From the NCBI GenBank assembly GCA_003427395.1, contig BFEA01000033.1, forward strand, positions 3,752,248-3,780,626: a stretch of DNA of 28,379 nucleotides. The letters run 5' to 3'. The translations under genes were made by a program, and so were the position numbers. Source of the DNA: Chara braunii. Taxonomy: Eukaryota > Streptophyta > Charophyceae > Charales > Characeae. Under the pieces are notes generated by a model. It was not told the DNA's origin and did no database searches. It saw only the letters and a list, made by a program, of their open reading frames with translations. How positions within the stretch are numbered: the first letter of the stretch is position 1; every line of letters begins with the position of its first letter. This document shows, piece by piece, positions 8,247-18,813 of this stretch.

Positions 8247-9155
8247 ACAAACCCAGCCCCTTCTATTCGGGGGGGCATCAGTCCGGTTGCTCATCACCGG
8301 CAAGCCTGGAAAACAAAATACAGTTTGGTTTAAAAGAGAAGAGGAAAGCCTTGTCCTTGCAGCCCTAGACGCCTCTCAAGGGGGGGATTGCCACAACCAA
8401 AACCCACTTTCCATACCATAGCCTTCCCAGGGACACCTCTGTTGGTCGGGAAGCTTCCTAGCAGCACCCAGCCACACAACAGACGGGTCCCCAGGGGGGG
8501 GCTGGCTCGGGGGGGCTGTTCTAGCTATCTCACGGGTCTCTCATCGTGTTAAACCCTTCCTCAGTTTCCCCATTAAAATCCTCTGGGCACCATCTAATAT
8601 TTACAGTTCTCGCCCTCATACCACCCTCCAGTCTCTACTACGCACTCCTTTATACAGCCTACCCCGAGTATCTCTTATATTCTCAAGTATCATCTACATC
8701 TGAGCCCTATCAACTTTATGTTTTATATCTACCCTGCTGATATGTTTACAACCTCACCCTTGCCTTATTTGCCTTATTTGCCCGCCCTCTTCTGAGGGCA
8801 GTAGGTTTCTCTTGTCTCATCATGGAGAGACCTTGCTGAGCACCTATGGCCAAAATAGGCCCCTTATTCTAAGTTATTCTAAGTTATACAAAAAACGTTC
8901 GCAAATGCCTGAAACCAGGTAGGCCATCCATATTCTAGTCTAGTTAAATCTAATTGAATCTTGTCCCCAGCAGTATATTCAACAGTGTATTCAGCACTCA
9001 AATATATCCCATGTCCCTTCCTCTGTCATCCCCCTTTTTTCATTTTTCAATTTTGATTTGCCCTCCCATTCCCCCACTACCCCCTACCGTCTACCCTCCT
9101 CTCTCTACTCCCGATTCCTCCCATTCCTTTGTATCCTATCTACCCAATCCCCAAT
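8247..9155 (-). other. Presumed LINE 3' untranslated region
   Basis: No reading frame of note. On the plus strand it is pyrimidine-rich with several G-runs (8505-8520). It directly follows the ORF2 stop and shows no separate element ends. The boundary near 8240 is inferred from a run of nine T on the plus strand, read as a short A-tail. Confidence 0.45.
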
Positions 9156-12100
9156 CTATTCTATCGGCTGACCGCTGCTTGTGTCCTCCTTCTCCAATCT
9201 GGGCACGTAGTGTTGCAGGGCTGGTCCAAACTGCAACTGTCCTGTAGTAGAGTCTTGCACCAGCATTTGCGGGAACGGAGCCCATCTCTGCCANAAGNCT
9301 GCNGCCTTGGCCTCCCCTNCGCGTCTACTTCGGTGCANATCCGCCAGTATAGCNATGCGNATATTCTCCANTGCCCTCTCCTGATAGGCCCGAAGTGGCG
9401 GGGNCGTTCCTTGCCTACATCGTTCATNTCTCAATGTCCACAGAGCCCATAACACTGCTGCCCTTACGATCTCTTCCACCACCATTTCAGCCATGGCCCG
9501 CCTACTTGCCTTGCCCAGGGTACCCAGCAAAATATCTGTGTCGGTCGTTTCATCCACCTGTAGCGGTGTCTTGTCTGCCATTTCCTGCGCCCACCACTCC
9601 CAAAACTCCTGCACCCTTGGACATCGAACAAAAAGGTGGGGGATCGTTTCCACCTGGCCGCAAGCTGCTGCACAAGTTTGGTCCTTATGACAACTCTTGG
9701 TAGCCTGCCACTGCGCAGTCGGGATTGCCAAATGGTAAATCTGCCATAGCAGGTCCGCCTGCTTTTGGTCTGGCAAGGCAGCCATGATGTTGCATTGTTC
9801 GTTCCACTTTCGTTGAGTCCAATTAGCAAGGCACGCGTCTGGAAGCCACTCCCGTTTAACCCATCTCTCCTTCAGTTCCCCACAGATGTTCACCGGTTCC
9901 AACAGCGAGTTGTAAACAATCTTCGTGGTTACCTCTTGGAGTGGCATCGATCTCCTGTGCATCCTCTGAGGAGGCCATTCCCAGTCTCCCGGGTTCCAGA
10001 CAAGGTCTCTCAGCCGGGTTGCAGTGCAAAAGGGTAGGTAGTGTCCAGCCTCTTTCTTCCCTCCTTCGCATACCGCAACCGTTTCCACCAAAGCTTGTGC
10101 TATTTTCCTCACGGAGTGCAAGTCGTGCAGTGGTTTCCCCAGCCCCTCCCATCCCCGTCCCGGCCTATCCTGCCATACAGTGACCTCCAGGTCCCCATTC
10201 GGCATTACCTGCTTGACTCTATAGAGCCTTTCAGGTGCCTCACTCCCCTTAAGCTTGACCCACTGGCCCACTGCNATCTCATCTTTTNTTAGTACTTCCA
10301 CCCANTGAGNCGGAATAGCCTCTCTCATGTCCTTGACCCTTTGGCCCCTCTNCATGCNCCCCNGCAGNNCAAGATCCNTTTCCTCATCTGTACGCCAATC
10401 CTTCCGGTCCTCATCCCACAAATGTCCCACCTTGAAAATGCCCTGCTCCGCCCATTTCCATCCATAGGCCCCTCGCGCCCCCTGCCATGGGTAGGGGTCG
10501 CCTGCCTCGTCGCAAATAAACCGGTTATCAAAGAGCAGCTGGTTAAAAATAGCATCCACTGTTTCGGGGAGCCGACATCTCACCTGAATCTTCTTCCACA
10601 GGGCCAGTTTCTGAGTCCACACAGTCCCCCTACCAATATGACCCATCGCGGAGCTGCTGAGCAGGCAGAGGTCTACCAGTTCCCTAGGGACCTGGAGAGC
10701 ATAAGCAAGATGAGACAGCGTCACCTCTTGCCAAGTTGCCCCCTCCGAGCGCAGCAGGGCCCAGATGAGCTGTCGCAATTGAAGTGCAATTATCTGTAAG
10801 CGCTGATCCAGAAGGCCCAGCCCTCCAAACCTTCTTGGTTGGATAAGCTTACACCAGGCAACTCTGCATATGGAATTCTCTGACCTTGCGTTGTTTGACC
10901 ACAAATGCGCTTGGACCGCCCTCCTAATATATTGGAAGGTACGCCTCCCTGGCATATGAATTGCACCCGCGTACCACAGGGTGGCCAGCACCGAGTTCTT
11001 AATCACTATAGCCTTTCCAAAAGGCCCCATGCTCCCTCTCGCACTCCATGCTTGCAGTCTTGCCACCGCCGCTGTGGCCCGTATCGCCATCTGCTCAATT
11101 CCTCCATAGCTCGGTGTTAAGTTGGCCCCCAAAAATGCCATTCGCTCTCCTTCGGCCACTGTGGGAATGTCCCACCCTTCTGGAAGGTCCGTCCCCAGAG
11201 GCAGAATGGCCCTAGACTTCTGCCAATTCACCCGTGCGCCTGAGTACCTACAGAAGGTTGTCAGGTCCTCTTTGAGAATACCCAGCTGCTGAGCCGTTGG
11301 AACAAGTGCTGCACCCGTGTCGTCCGCAAAAGCTGTGGATTGCAGTTCCGCTCTTGGTCCCGCCTTGAGGCTGATAAGGCGGCTGTCGGCCCACAATATC
11401 TCGTGCATTGACTCAATGTAGATGACATAGAGGGCAGGAGAGAGCGAGCAACCCTGCCTCACCGACCGAGTCACCCGCAGCCTGTCCGATCTCACCCTGT
11501 TAACTTGCATCACAGTCGAGGCTCCCTTTAGGAGGCCACAAATCCAACTGCACAGGATAGGCCCAACTCCCCTTCGCGCCATACTTTGCAGTAAAAATTC
11601 CCATCTGACCCGGTCGTAGGCCTTCTCAAGATCTATTGACACAAAGGCCAGTGCCTGACCTGTGCAGTGCTCCTCCTCCAGTATCTGTTGTGCTAATAAA
11701 ATATTCGACAAGATCTGACGACCCGCCACAAACCCGGTCTGAGTAAAGTCGATGATACTTGGTAGGACTTCCTTCAACCGGTTTGCCAAAACTTTGGCAA
11801 GTATTTTATATAGCGCATTCAGGATCGAGATCGGGCGCCAGTTCCGCACGTCCTCCTTGGCTCCTTTTTGAAGAGTAAAACCACATACGCATCCGCAAAG
11901 CCTTGAGGAAGGGTGCCTCCCTTCACAGCCTCATTGTAGGCTGCTGTCAGCAGAACTCCGAAGAAATCACGGAGTTCCTTATAGAGTTCCACCGACATTC
12001 CATCCAAGCCAGGCGTTTTGAGCCTAGGGAGCTCTGCAATCGCTCTTACCACTTCCTCTTCCGTGATGTCCTCTTCCAACTTGCAAGTTTCCGCAAGATT

Positions 12101-13469
12101 GAGACGGCTCTGGACATGGCTCCAAATATCCTGCTCTGGTTCGCTGGCCATCTCCTCAGGAGTCCATTGCTCCTCCTCCGTGAGCAGTTGGCGATAGAAA
12201 TCGGTAACACACTTCAAAATTCCCCGAGTAGTACGCTGTTGCCCCATCTGGCCGTCAAAGGGGTGATCCATGGCTGTCATTATTGGTGCTGCCTTTTTCG
12301 TTGCCACTGTAGCAAAGAACTGTCGTGACATTCGTTCCCCCAATGTGATCCATGTCTCCTTGGTGCGTCTACCCCATTTAACAGCTTCCTCTGCCTGCCA
12401 CTCCCTCCATCCTCGTGCTACTTCCACTCTCTCTGCCCACCATTCTTCCTCCATCTGGCCCTCCTCAGGGCCTTTGTCCAGTTCCTCCATCCTTTGGGCG
12501 TACTCCTCCCCTTGTGCGCCAGGTAGTTTCCCCGCAACAGCTTCTGCAAGATGTGCCGCAATCTCTGCACTGCTGTTATGACTTGTGGCAGGAGCTGTTC
12601 CTGAGTGCAGTCCTTGGCCCAGTCCTCCCAGAACTTAACAATGACAGGGCCATACTCCGGGCTTTTGAAAACCCATGCTGGAATCGCTTTGGGTGGGCGG
12701 CCTACCTCCAGGCGACCCACCGGGAATGTCGCAATTACTGCTGAGTGGTCCGACGTAGCCATCGGTACAATACGCACTTGCTCCACAGTTTTGTTCAGCT
12801 CCCCCGACGCCCATATCATGCCGATGCGACTCCTTCGGGTAACAGTATTTCCCCAGAAAGTAAAGGCCCTCTCCTGTGGGTGTAATGTCCTATACGAATC
12901 TGTACATCCCAGGCGTGTCATACCGTTGACCAGTGCCATAGAGTCTGCCTCCCCCTGCCGTACAGTTGCTGCATCTCGTTCCGGATCTACGAGCGAGTTA
13001 AAATCCCCTGCTATTATGAGATTGTCAATGTCGGGAACTAAAGTTTGCAGGCGCTCCCACATCCTGCGCCTTGTGCCCAATTCTGACGGTCTGTAGATGG
13101 TCACTACCCCCCATGTCGTTTCTCCCCACTTAAGCACCACCCAGGCCCACCTTTCCCTAGAGTCGTAGAACCAGTCCGTAACATCTCCTCTAAAATGGGG
13201 GGAGATGAGAATACAGACCCCTCCCTTGGTACCCTGCGCCGGGGCCCAAATCTGGTGGCCCTTCCACCATAACACCGGCTCCACCATAACACCGGCTCCA
13301 CCGTTCTAGCTTCATTCAGCTTAGTCTCTTGTAGACACACTACATCGATCTGCTCATCTTTCACTTTCCTCGCCAACTCCCTTCACTTGGGCAGCAGTGA
13401 TTGGGCCCCCAGGCCTCTCACGTTCCAAGTCAGCAGTTTCAGCCTATTGCAGTTTCTCTGCACTTGCAT
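9156..13469 (-). pseudogene. LINE ORF2: endonuclease-reverse transcriptase, broken
   Basis: The start is the ATG at 13469, 7 codons before LKLLTWNVRGLG, the first motif of EEP-type endonucleases. Further EEP motifs are CLQETKL, IIAGDFNSL and SDHSAVI. The usual SRID motif reads SRIG, so a catalytic-site Asp seems changed. RT follows with TPGLDGMSVELYK, NWRPISILNALYKILAK, AFVSIDLEKAYDRVRW, RQGCSLSPALY and the catalytic FADD (about 11319-11330). The tail has a zf-RVT-like cysteine/histidine cluster (CAAACGQVETIPHLFVRCP). Lesions: TGA at 13383-13385; a 17-bp tandem duplication at 13264-13297 shifting frame in the endonuclease; frameshifts at a G-run near 12510 and an A-run near 11865. The stretch from about 11850 to 9156 is one open frame of nearly 900 codons, with 20 N bases. 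Intact, it would nick DNA and prime reverse transcription there. Confidence 0.85.
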
Positions 13470-13699
13470 CCCCTACCACTAACCTTACCCCTAGTGCATC
13501 CCTTACTACGTTAAGGTGGTACCTTCCTCTATTTATTGCTGGGGGGGGTGTCCTCATCCTTGCGACACCCATTCAAGATAAGTATATAGTATAGCACCTA
13601 CCCTCCCCTACTCTACCCTCTCACTCCCCCCGTTCCCAAATACCAGTTCCATTCTGAAACTGCACGCCCCCCACATGTTCCATCAGCGGCAGGCACGCA

Positions 13700-16600
13700 T
13701 TAACGCTGTTGAGCAGAGCCAGAGATGTTGTATGAACCAGGTGGTAGTCGTGCCAGAGGGCCGCAGGCTTCGGCGAACCGTATCCAGTGCATGCCTGTCG
13801 ATCCTAGCCTCGGAACTCCCGGTCTCTTAGGGATGGCTTCCACAAAGAAGACAAAGATGACATACTCATCCCCCCCCGCCGTCTCCCTCACAAATCGTAG
13901 TGCTGATATCTGAGGCAGCGTCACCACTTCGTATCTTGGGCCCAACCACTCAGCCACCTTCTTAAGCACCTGCTGTTCCTGAGGTGGGCGGGCCACTCCA
14001 AAAGTTGGTACGTCCGTTGTCCCCTCCAGGAGCAGCCTTATTTCCTCTGGCGCCCGCCACAGGACAATCGGGCAGACATAGCCCTCTCCCGCCCTAAGTA
14101 TGTCAGGCAACCTGGCCCCCACACGCTCTTGCCGTGCCAGGCCTTCCAGCTGACTCTCAGGCTGCTGGCGCTGCTGACTCTCCTGCTCCTGCGTACTTCG
14201 GTTCTCAGCACTTGCCACCTCCGCTGGTGTAGCCCCCTCTTCCGACCCCTGGCCCTGCGAAGTATGATGTTCTTCTTCTACTGATCACTCCTGTTGCTGC
14301 TGGCTTGCAGACCCCTGGGCCCCTCCCTCTGCTGAGCAGTCCTGCTGCTGCTGGTTTGCAGACTGATGAACAGACTGTTGGTCATCCTCTGAACTATCCG
14401 ATGTCTCTGTAGTAGAGGATTCCAACAAGTTGTCATCTTCTTGGCAGCTTGACTGATCACCCACCCCCTCAGCCGGAAGGCCAAAGCTTGGTTCCTTGAG
14501 GGGGACTGATCCCGAAGGCGGTGGCGACTCGTTTCTTTTCCCCTTCCCTCGCAGCGAATACCTTGGTTCATATCCCTTGGTTCCCTAGGGGGATCGATGC
14601 CTCTCTCTTGTACACTTCGGCCTTGTTTGTGAGGTTTGCGATGAAACCTGCCGTCCCGAGGTCTCCTGGCCCATAGTTTTCGCTTGCATCGATGCCACCC
14701 TGTCGGAGGAGAAGGTCGGGACCGGAAAGCATTCCGCTGATGAGGATTTCTTCTCTGGTCCTGTGGTCACTTGCTTGCGCCTTCGCCTGTATTTTATCGG
14801 TGAGTGGGGGACCTGATCAGCTATGATTGGTGTTTCGTACACCGGCCTAGCCGGTTGCTGCTGCTAACCCGGCTCCCCCACGCTGCCCTGTTCCCCTCGC
14901 CTTTCAACCTGCTCCTGCCCTTGTCCTTCCTGCCTTACCTGCGTAGATGTTTCGTACATCGGCCTGCCCGGTTGCTGCTGCGCGCCCGCCTCCCCCCCAC
15001 TGTCCTGTTCCCCTCGCCTTTCAGCCTGCCCCTGCCCTTGTCCGTCCTGCCTCACCTGCCTATCTTCCACCTGTGCGCCCGACTCCCCCACGCTGTCCTG
15101 TTTCCCTCGCCTTTCAACCTGCCCCTGCCCTTGTCCTTCCTGCCTTACCTGGCTATCGTCCGCTTGCGCTTCTTTCCTTCTCGCGCTTTGTCCCCCTTGA
15201 CCCTCGGACAACCCAGCCCTCCCCCCTCCTTCTCCCCCATCAGCGTTCTTCTCGGACGAAGTAGCTCGGTTCCCCCACTGCCCTTGCGTTCCCTGAGTAA
15301 CCGTTCCCTCCTGTCCTTCTTTCTGCCGACTGGTCTCTCCCCTTTCTTCGGCCCCCCGAGTCTCTTCTGAAGACTGTGCCTGCCCGCCCTCCCCGACCTC
15401 CTTACCTGACTTGGCTGACGAAGCCTCAGCGTCCCTCTCTTTGGTCCCCTCCTATCCCTTGTTCTTGTCGTGAATTTCCCGTTTTGGAGCCTTTCTCTTG
15501 TTCCGGCCCCTGCTCCGCCTTCCTTTTCCGGTCTTCTCCGAAGAGCCAGTGCGGGTCGTCAGTCTGCATGGGGTCGTCTCCCCTCCCCTCCCACAGCACA
15601 TTCCAGCGGTATCTTCCTCTTCCCTTAGCCGGCTTCCTCCGTCTTTCTTCATGACAGGCCTGGCTTGCGGCCTCCTTCCGCGCCTGCGCTGCAATTCTGG
15701 CTTCCTTCAGCAGGGCGTCGTCCACCTGGAGCTACAGCTCATGCCAGGCCCTCCTTTCTTCTTGTGGATTCGACTGCAAGATCGGGTCCATAGTACTTCT
15801 CACCTCCCTTTCGTGCATCTCCTGCAGTGTCTCAGCCGGCGTCAAGCATCTTCCATGGAGCCCCATGTGGCCATGTGTGAAACACACCTCACAAAAGGGT
15901 GTCTCACTCGTTACTACTCTCACCTCCTCGAAGCTATAAGGGCCGATAGCCACCGCGACGCTGCTCTTCAGCGGGTTCTTCATCGGGCCATCCAGCACAT
16001 ACTTCACGTACTCTCTTTGCTCATCGTCCACCCGCTGTTCGCTAACTATTGGACCAAAGAAGTGCTCGACTGCCCCTCTCATCCATTTCGCTGCCAGTAG
16101 TGAGGGTTTGAAGACTTTCACCCATGGCCGTCGTTTGCGCTCACGCTTTCTGTCCGCGTTCATTTCCGCTGGCAGCTTCCATGGTTGATATGTCACTTGG
16201 CCATGCACTTCTGCCACATGCACCTCGTCCCTCATTCTTTCTTCGATGAGCCAGTTCCTCAACTCAACCGTCGGCGCTAAGTACGCGACAGTCAATTCCC
16301 CCTCTGTATCAATCTCACCTCGCCATGGGCCTCTTCCCAACATCCATGCCTCCTCCATATGGCCAACCCATTCCCGCTTGGCCCTCCGTGACCAGCCTGC
16401 TGTTCCTTCCGGCATCTTACTCGCCACTGTGTGCGCCCGCATGTAGGTGTTTTGCAAGTACATAATCTCGTTCGTTGGCCGCGCCAAACGTACTCCTCCC
16501 TGTATTGCGTATTCAATCAGGCCCGACCCTTCCATTGGTTGGCGCAACAAATACGAGCGCCTCAGCACCTGCATGAGGCGCCATCGTTCTTGTGCCATCC

Positions 16601-16709
16601 CTTCCATTCTCTCCCCCTGAAGCTTTTTCCTGTCACTTGTATCTAACGATCCCACCGTAAGCCCCTGATATTGTCTCTCGATCTGCCTCCCCCTTCCCCC
16701 AACGTTCAC
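13700..16709 (-). pseudogene. LINE ORF1: nucleic-acid-binding gag-like protein, broken
   Basis: ORF1 would span about 1000 codons. The first 325 (16709-15735) are open and basic and end in a zinc-knuckle-like FCEVCFTHGHMGLHGRC (C-x2-C-x4-H-x6-C). A TAG at 15732-15734 interrupts the frame, which stays open to 15426. After a frame change comes a Gln/Gly/Arg-rich region (15370-14585) with three repeats and another TAG at 14864-14866. One more frame change leads to a final open stretch 14218-13700 of 172 codons. That stretch has a compact, hydrophobic, domain-like part that I do not recognise. ORF1 proteins of plant LINEs coat the RNA. The exact start is unclear: the frame has no ATG before codon 36, and 16709 is only the upstream limit (a GTG). 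That these pieces form one ORF is inference from order and shared frames. Confidence 0.65.
14860..15200 (-). repeat. In-frame repeats in LINE ORF1
   Basis: Three copies of a unit of about 75-80 bp, spaced 95-119 bp apart, encode QVRQ(E/D)GQGQ(G/E)Q followed by (V/A)ERRG(E/K)Q and GE(S/A/P)G. On the plus strand each shows CCTCGCCTTTCA(A/G)CCTG. Repeat number probably varies between copies. Confidence 0.8.
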
Positions 16710-17560
16710 CCACTAATCGCTTGTCTTCTCCCTAAAGCTTCTCCCACCGCTTGGATCTACCTTTGCCAACTTATCTTCGTATCTAATTTCCTGAGAAGGA
16801 TTCGCTAATCAACCACTAACTGACGTCCTCCCCCACACTTGCCAGCAACAGCTTATGCCGAGCGCTGTCAAGGACCTCCTCGCCTTTTTGGCAGGTCAGC
16901 CAGACTCCTCCAGACTCGTAAGGCAAATCGCATAGTTAAAATGAGCCGGTCGGTACATCAGGAAGAGCTCCTAATCTCCCCCCGTGTGGTCTCGTCTCCT
17001 TCCCAACACGCCCCCTCAGCCACTTCTCAGCTTAGCAGAGACATCACCTTCTACCCCCTGCCCGCCCCCCCTTCTCTTTGACCTCAGTCGTTATCACCTC
17101 AGTCGGCCTAAGCGGCGGCAGTCTGAACGCCGTCTTCACGCGACATCGGCCTATGCGGCGGCAGTCTGAACGCCGCCTTCACGCAACATCGTCCCGCCCT
17201 TCTTGCATCATCTGTCACGCTGGCCCCATCCCCGCCATCGAGCCGCCCCACCAGGTCTATCCTATCCCCGGCTGGTCAACGTTCGTCCTTCCCTCGTCAG
17301 GCAAAATCTGTCCCCACCGTTGTCGCCCGACGTCGGTCTGCCCGTCGACATCAGTCAGCCCTCCTCCATCGCCCCGCAAGCAAGCCCCACCCCCACCGTT
17401 GTCGCCGTCCCGCCAAGTCAGCTTGGTCAAAGAGAATCATTCGCGTGGCATTTCACCGCGCAAAAAAGAAAACCTAAAAAAAACTACCCGCAATTCACCC
17501 CGCACGCCGTGCGCTAAAAACTGCGCTATTCCCTGTCGCCATGGGACCTCACTCTCTCTG
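16710..17560 (-). other. Presumed LINE 5' region with 43-bp tandem duplication
   Basis: GC-rich sequence with no supported gene. A unit of about 43 bp is repeated (17112-17154 and 17155-17190, GCGGCGGCAGTCTGAACGCC...). For a LINE the internal promoter should lie here, but no specific site can be named. The upper limit is set by the poly(T) runs at about 17573-17589. Confidence 0.45.
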
Positions 17561-17719
17561 AATCTTTCAATGATTTTTTTTTTTTTTTGATGATGAGTTT
17601 CACCTTATGCCTTCTTTTTTTTTTTCCAAAGGGGGTTAAGCCGCTCATATTATTGTGCCTACCTGATTCTGTCAGAGCTCGAACAGATGACCTGTTTATC
17701 AACAGTTACATGTGTGTAC

Positions 17720-18001
17720 CTTCCAGCCATATAGGATGCGTTTTATTCCATAGTTTGACAGAAGCAGCGTCAAAAGAACTGTCGTGTTTCCTTCTGCTGT
17801 TTTCTTTGACTGACTGACTCCCTATCACCACCAATGCTCTTAACGCATTTGACGCTTCTTCTTCCAGCCATATAGCATGCGTTTTATTCCGTAGTTTGAC
17901 AGAAACAGCATCAAAAGAACTGTCTTGTTTCCTTCTGCTGTTTTTTTTGACTGACTGACTCCCTATCACCACCAACGCTCTTAATGCATTTGACTCTTCT
18001 T
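17720..18001 (+). repeat. 141-bp tandem duplication
   Basis: The unit starting CTTCCAGCCATATAG at 17720 repeats at 17861 with a small number of differences. It contains TTTGACTGACTGACTCCC and CATATAG(G/C)ATGCG. It lies between the LINE and the last PPR exon, within the presumed intron. Confidence 0.85.
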
Positions 18002-18002
18002 C

Positions 18003-18132
18003 AGCTGCTGCTGCTGCTGCTAGTCCATTAGTATGTGTTCNTTGGGCCTTATGGCGACACGATAACAACCAGAAGACAGAGAGAATTCAATTTGATTGAA
18101 TTGATGATTTGCAGCAGCAGCAGCAGCAGCAT
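18003..18132. repeat. Inverted CTG / CAG triplet runs
   Basis: A (CTG)n run at about 18003-18022 faces a (CAG)n run at about 18113-18131. The roughly 90-bp loop holds AATTCAATTTGATTGAATT and one N (18041). The two runs could pair as a hairpin. Confidence 0.7.
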
Positions 18133-18318
18133 CTTTTCCCTTTTCTGAGGTTTACATGTCTTTTCCTCTAAGGCTTGCATGTCTTTTTCTCTAAGGCTGA
18201 TCATTCCCCTTCGCGTCTCTATGGCAAAGAACCATACTGTGTTTTTTTGCTGAGCCTGATCCTTCTACTTTTTTGGTTGGCTTTCTGTGCCAAATGAAAA
18301 TGACCTTTCTGGGATCAG

Positions 18319-18813
18319 GTGGAGAGACTACCAAATACGAAGACGGCATTTTATAATGCAATGAACGCATGGGCAGAGGAGCCTGGCCAGTTCTCGCTCT
18401 CAACAATTCGGCGCGCAATTTCCATCCTACGGTCGGAAAGGAGGTGGCGGAAGCTTGTACAGATCATCCGTTGGCTAATGGACACAGGAAGGAAGATGCC
18501 GTCAAACTCCTACAATCTTCTGATGCTGAGTTATGCAAAGCTAGGAAGGGTTGATGATGTCGGTCGCCTGTCAGCAAAAATGAAGACCATGGGTCCGGCC
18601 CGTATAGGGTCGTCAGGCGTCCCGAAGGAGGAGCACGATGGTGCAGACAACGGGGAAGCGCAGTCAGGGGCTACAGTGTCAGACTTGGAGAAGGCAACAG
18701 TGCAAACCCCAGCAGGGGAGTCGTTATTCGTGGAAAAGGACTCGGAAGGCGAGACAAAGAAGGGCGAAGCGCCGATGATGCAGGAGTTGTGGTCGGCGGA
18801 AACAGGCGGGTAG
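18319..18813 (+). CDS. PPR-like terminal exon (second PPR module)
   Basis: It opens after an acceptor, GGGATCAG/GTG at 18318/18319, in phase 0 and ends at TAG 18811-18813 (164 codons). Residues 1-90 (VERLPNTKTAFYNAMNAWAE, ISILRSERRW, SNSYNLLMLSYAKLGRVDDV) parallel the first module (VYETLDRWAAW, ITILRSEEDW, NTYLLMLMAYDKLSRVEDAE) along their length. The rest is acidic and low in complexity. The phase 0 match with the donor at 7644 and the lack of a good start codon argue for one gene with a duplicated module across a 10.7-kb intron. A separate partial paralogue cannot be excluded. As for the first module, an RNA-binding role in an organelle is expected from the family and not shown. Confidence 0.7.
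   Translation: MERLPNTKTAFYNAMNAWAEEPGQFSLSTIRRAISILRSERRWRKLVQIIRWLMDTGRKMPSNSYNLLMLSYAKLGRVDDVGRLSAKMKTMGPARIGSSGVPKEEHDGADNGEAQSGATVSDLEKATVQTPAGESLFVEKDSEGETKKGEAPMMQELWSAETGG

Larger units (their letters stand above)
8238..17560 (-). mobile_element. Degenerate LINE retrotransposon, antisense in the PPR intron
   Basis: On the minus strand the order is a GC-rich 5' region (17560-16710), ORF1 (16709-13700), a 230-bp spacer, ORF2 with endonuclease and reverse transcriptase (13469-9156), a 3' untranslated region and a possible short A-run at about 8238-8246. The coding core 9156-16709 is certain; the outer limits are estimates, since no target duplication was found. At least eight disabling lesions are visible, so this copy cannot move by itself. 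The orientation opposite to the host gene fits the bias of tolerated intronic LINEs. Two clusters of scattered N calls suggest that near-identical copies exist elsewhere and blurred the consensus. Confidence 0.85.

Noticed and set aside
14804-15370. 188-codon Pro/Leu-rich plus-strand frame
   Set aside because: It is the antisense shadow of the Gln/Gly-rich repeats of LINE ORF1.
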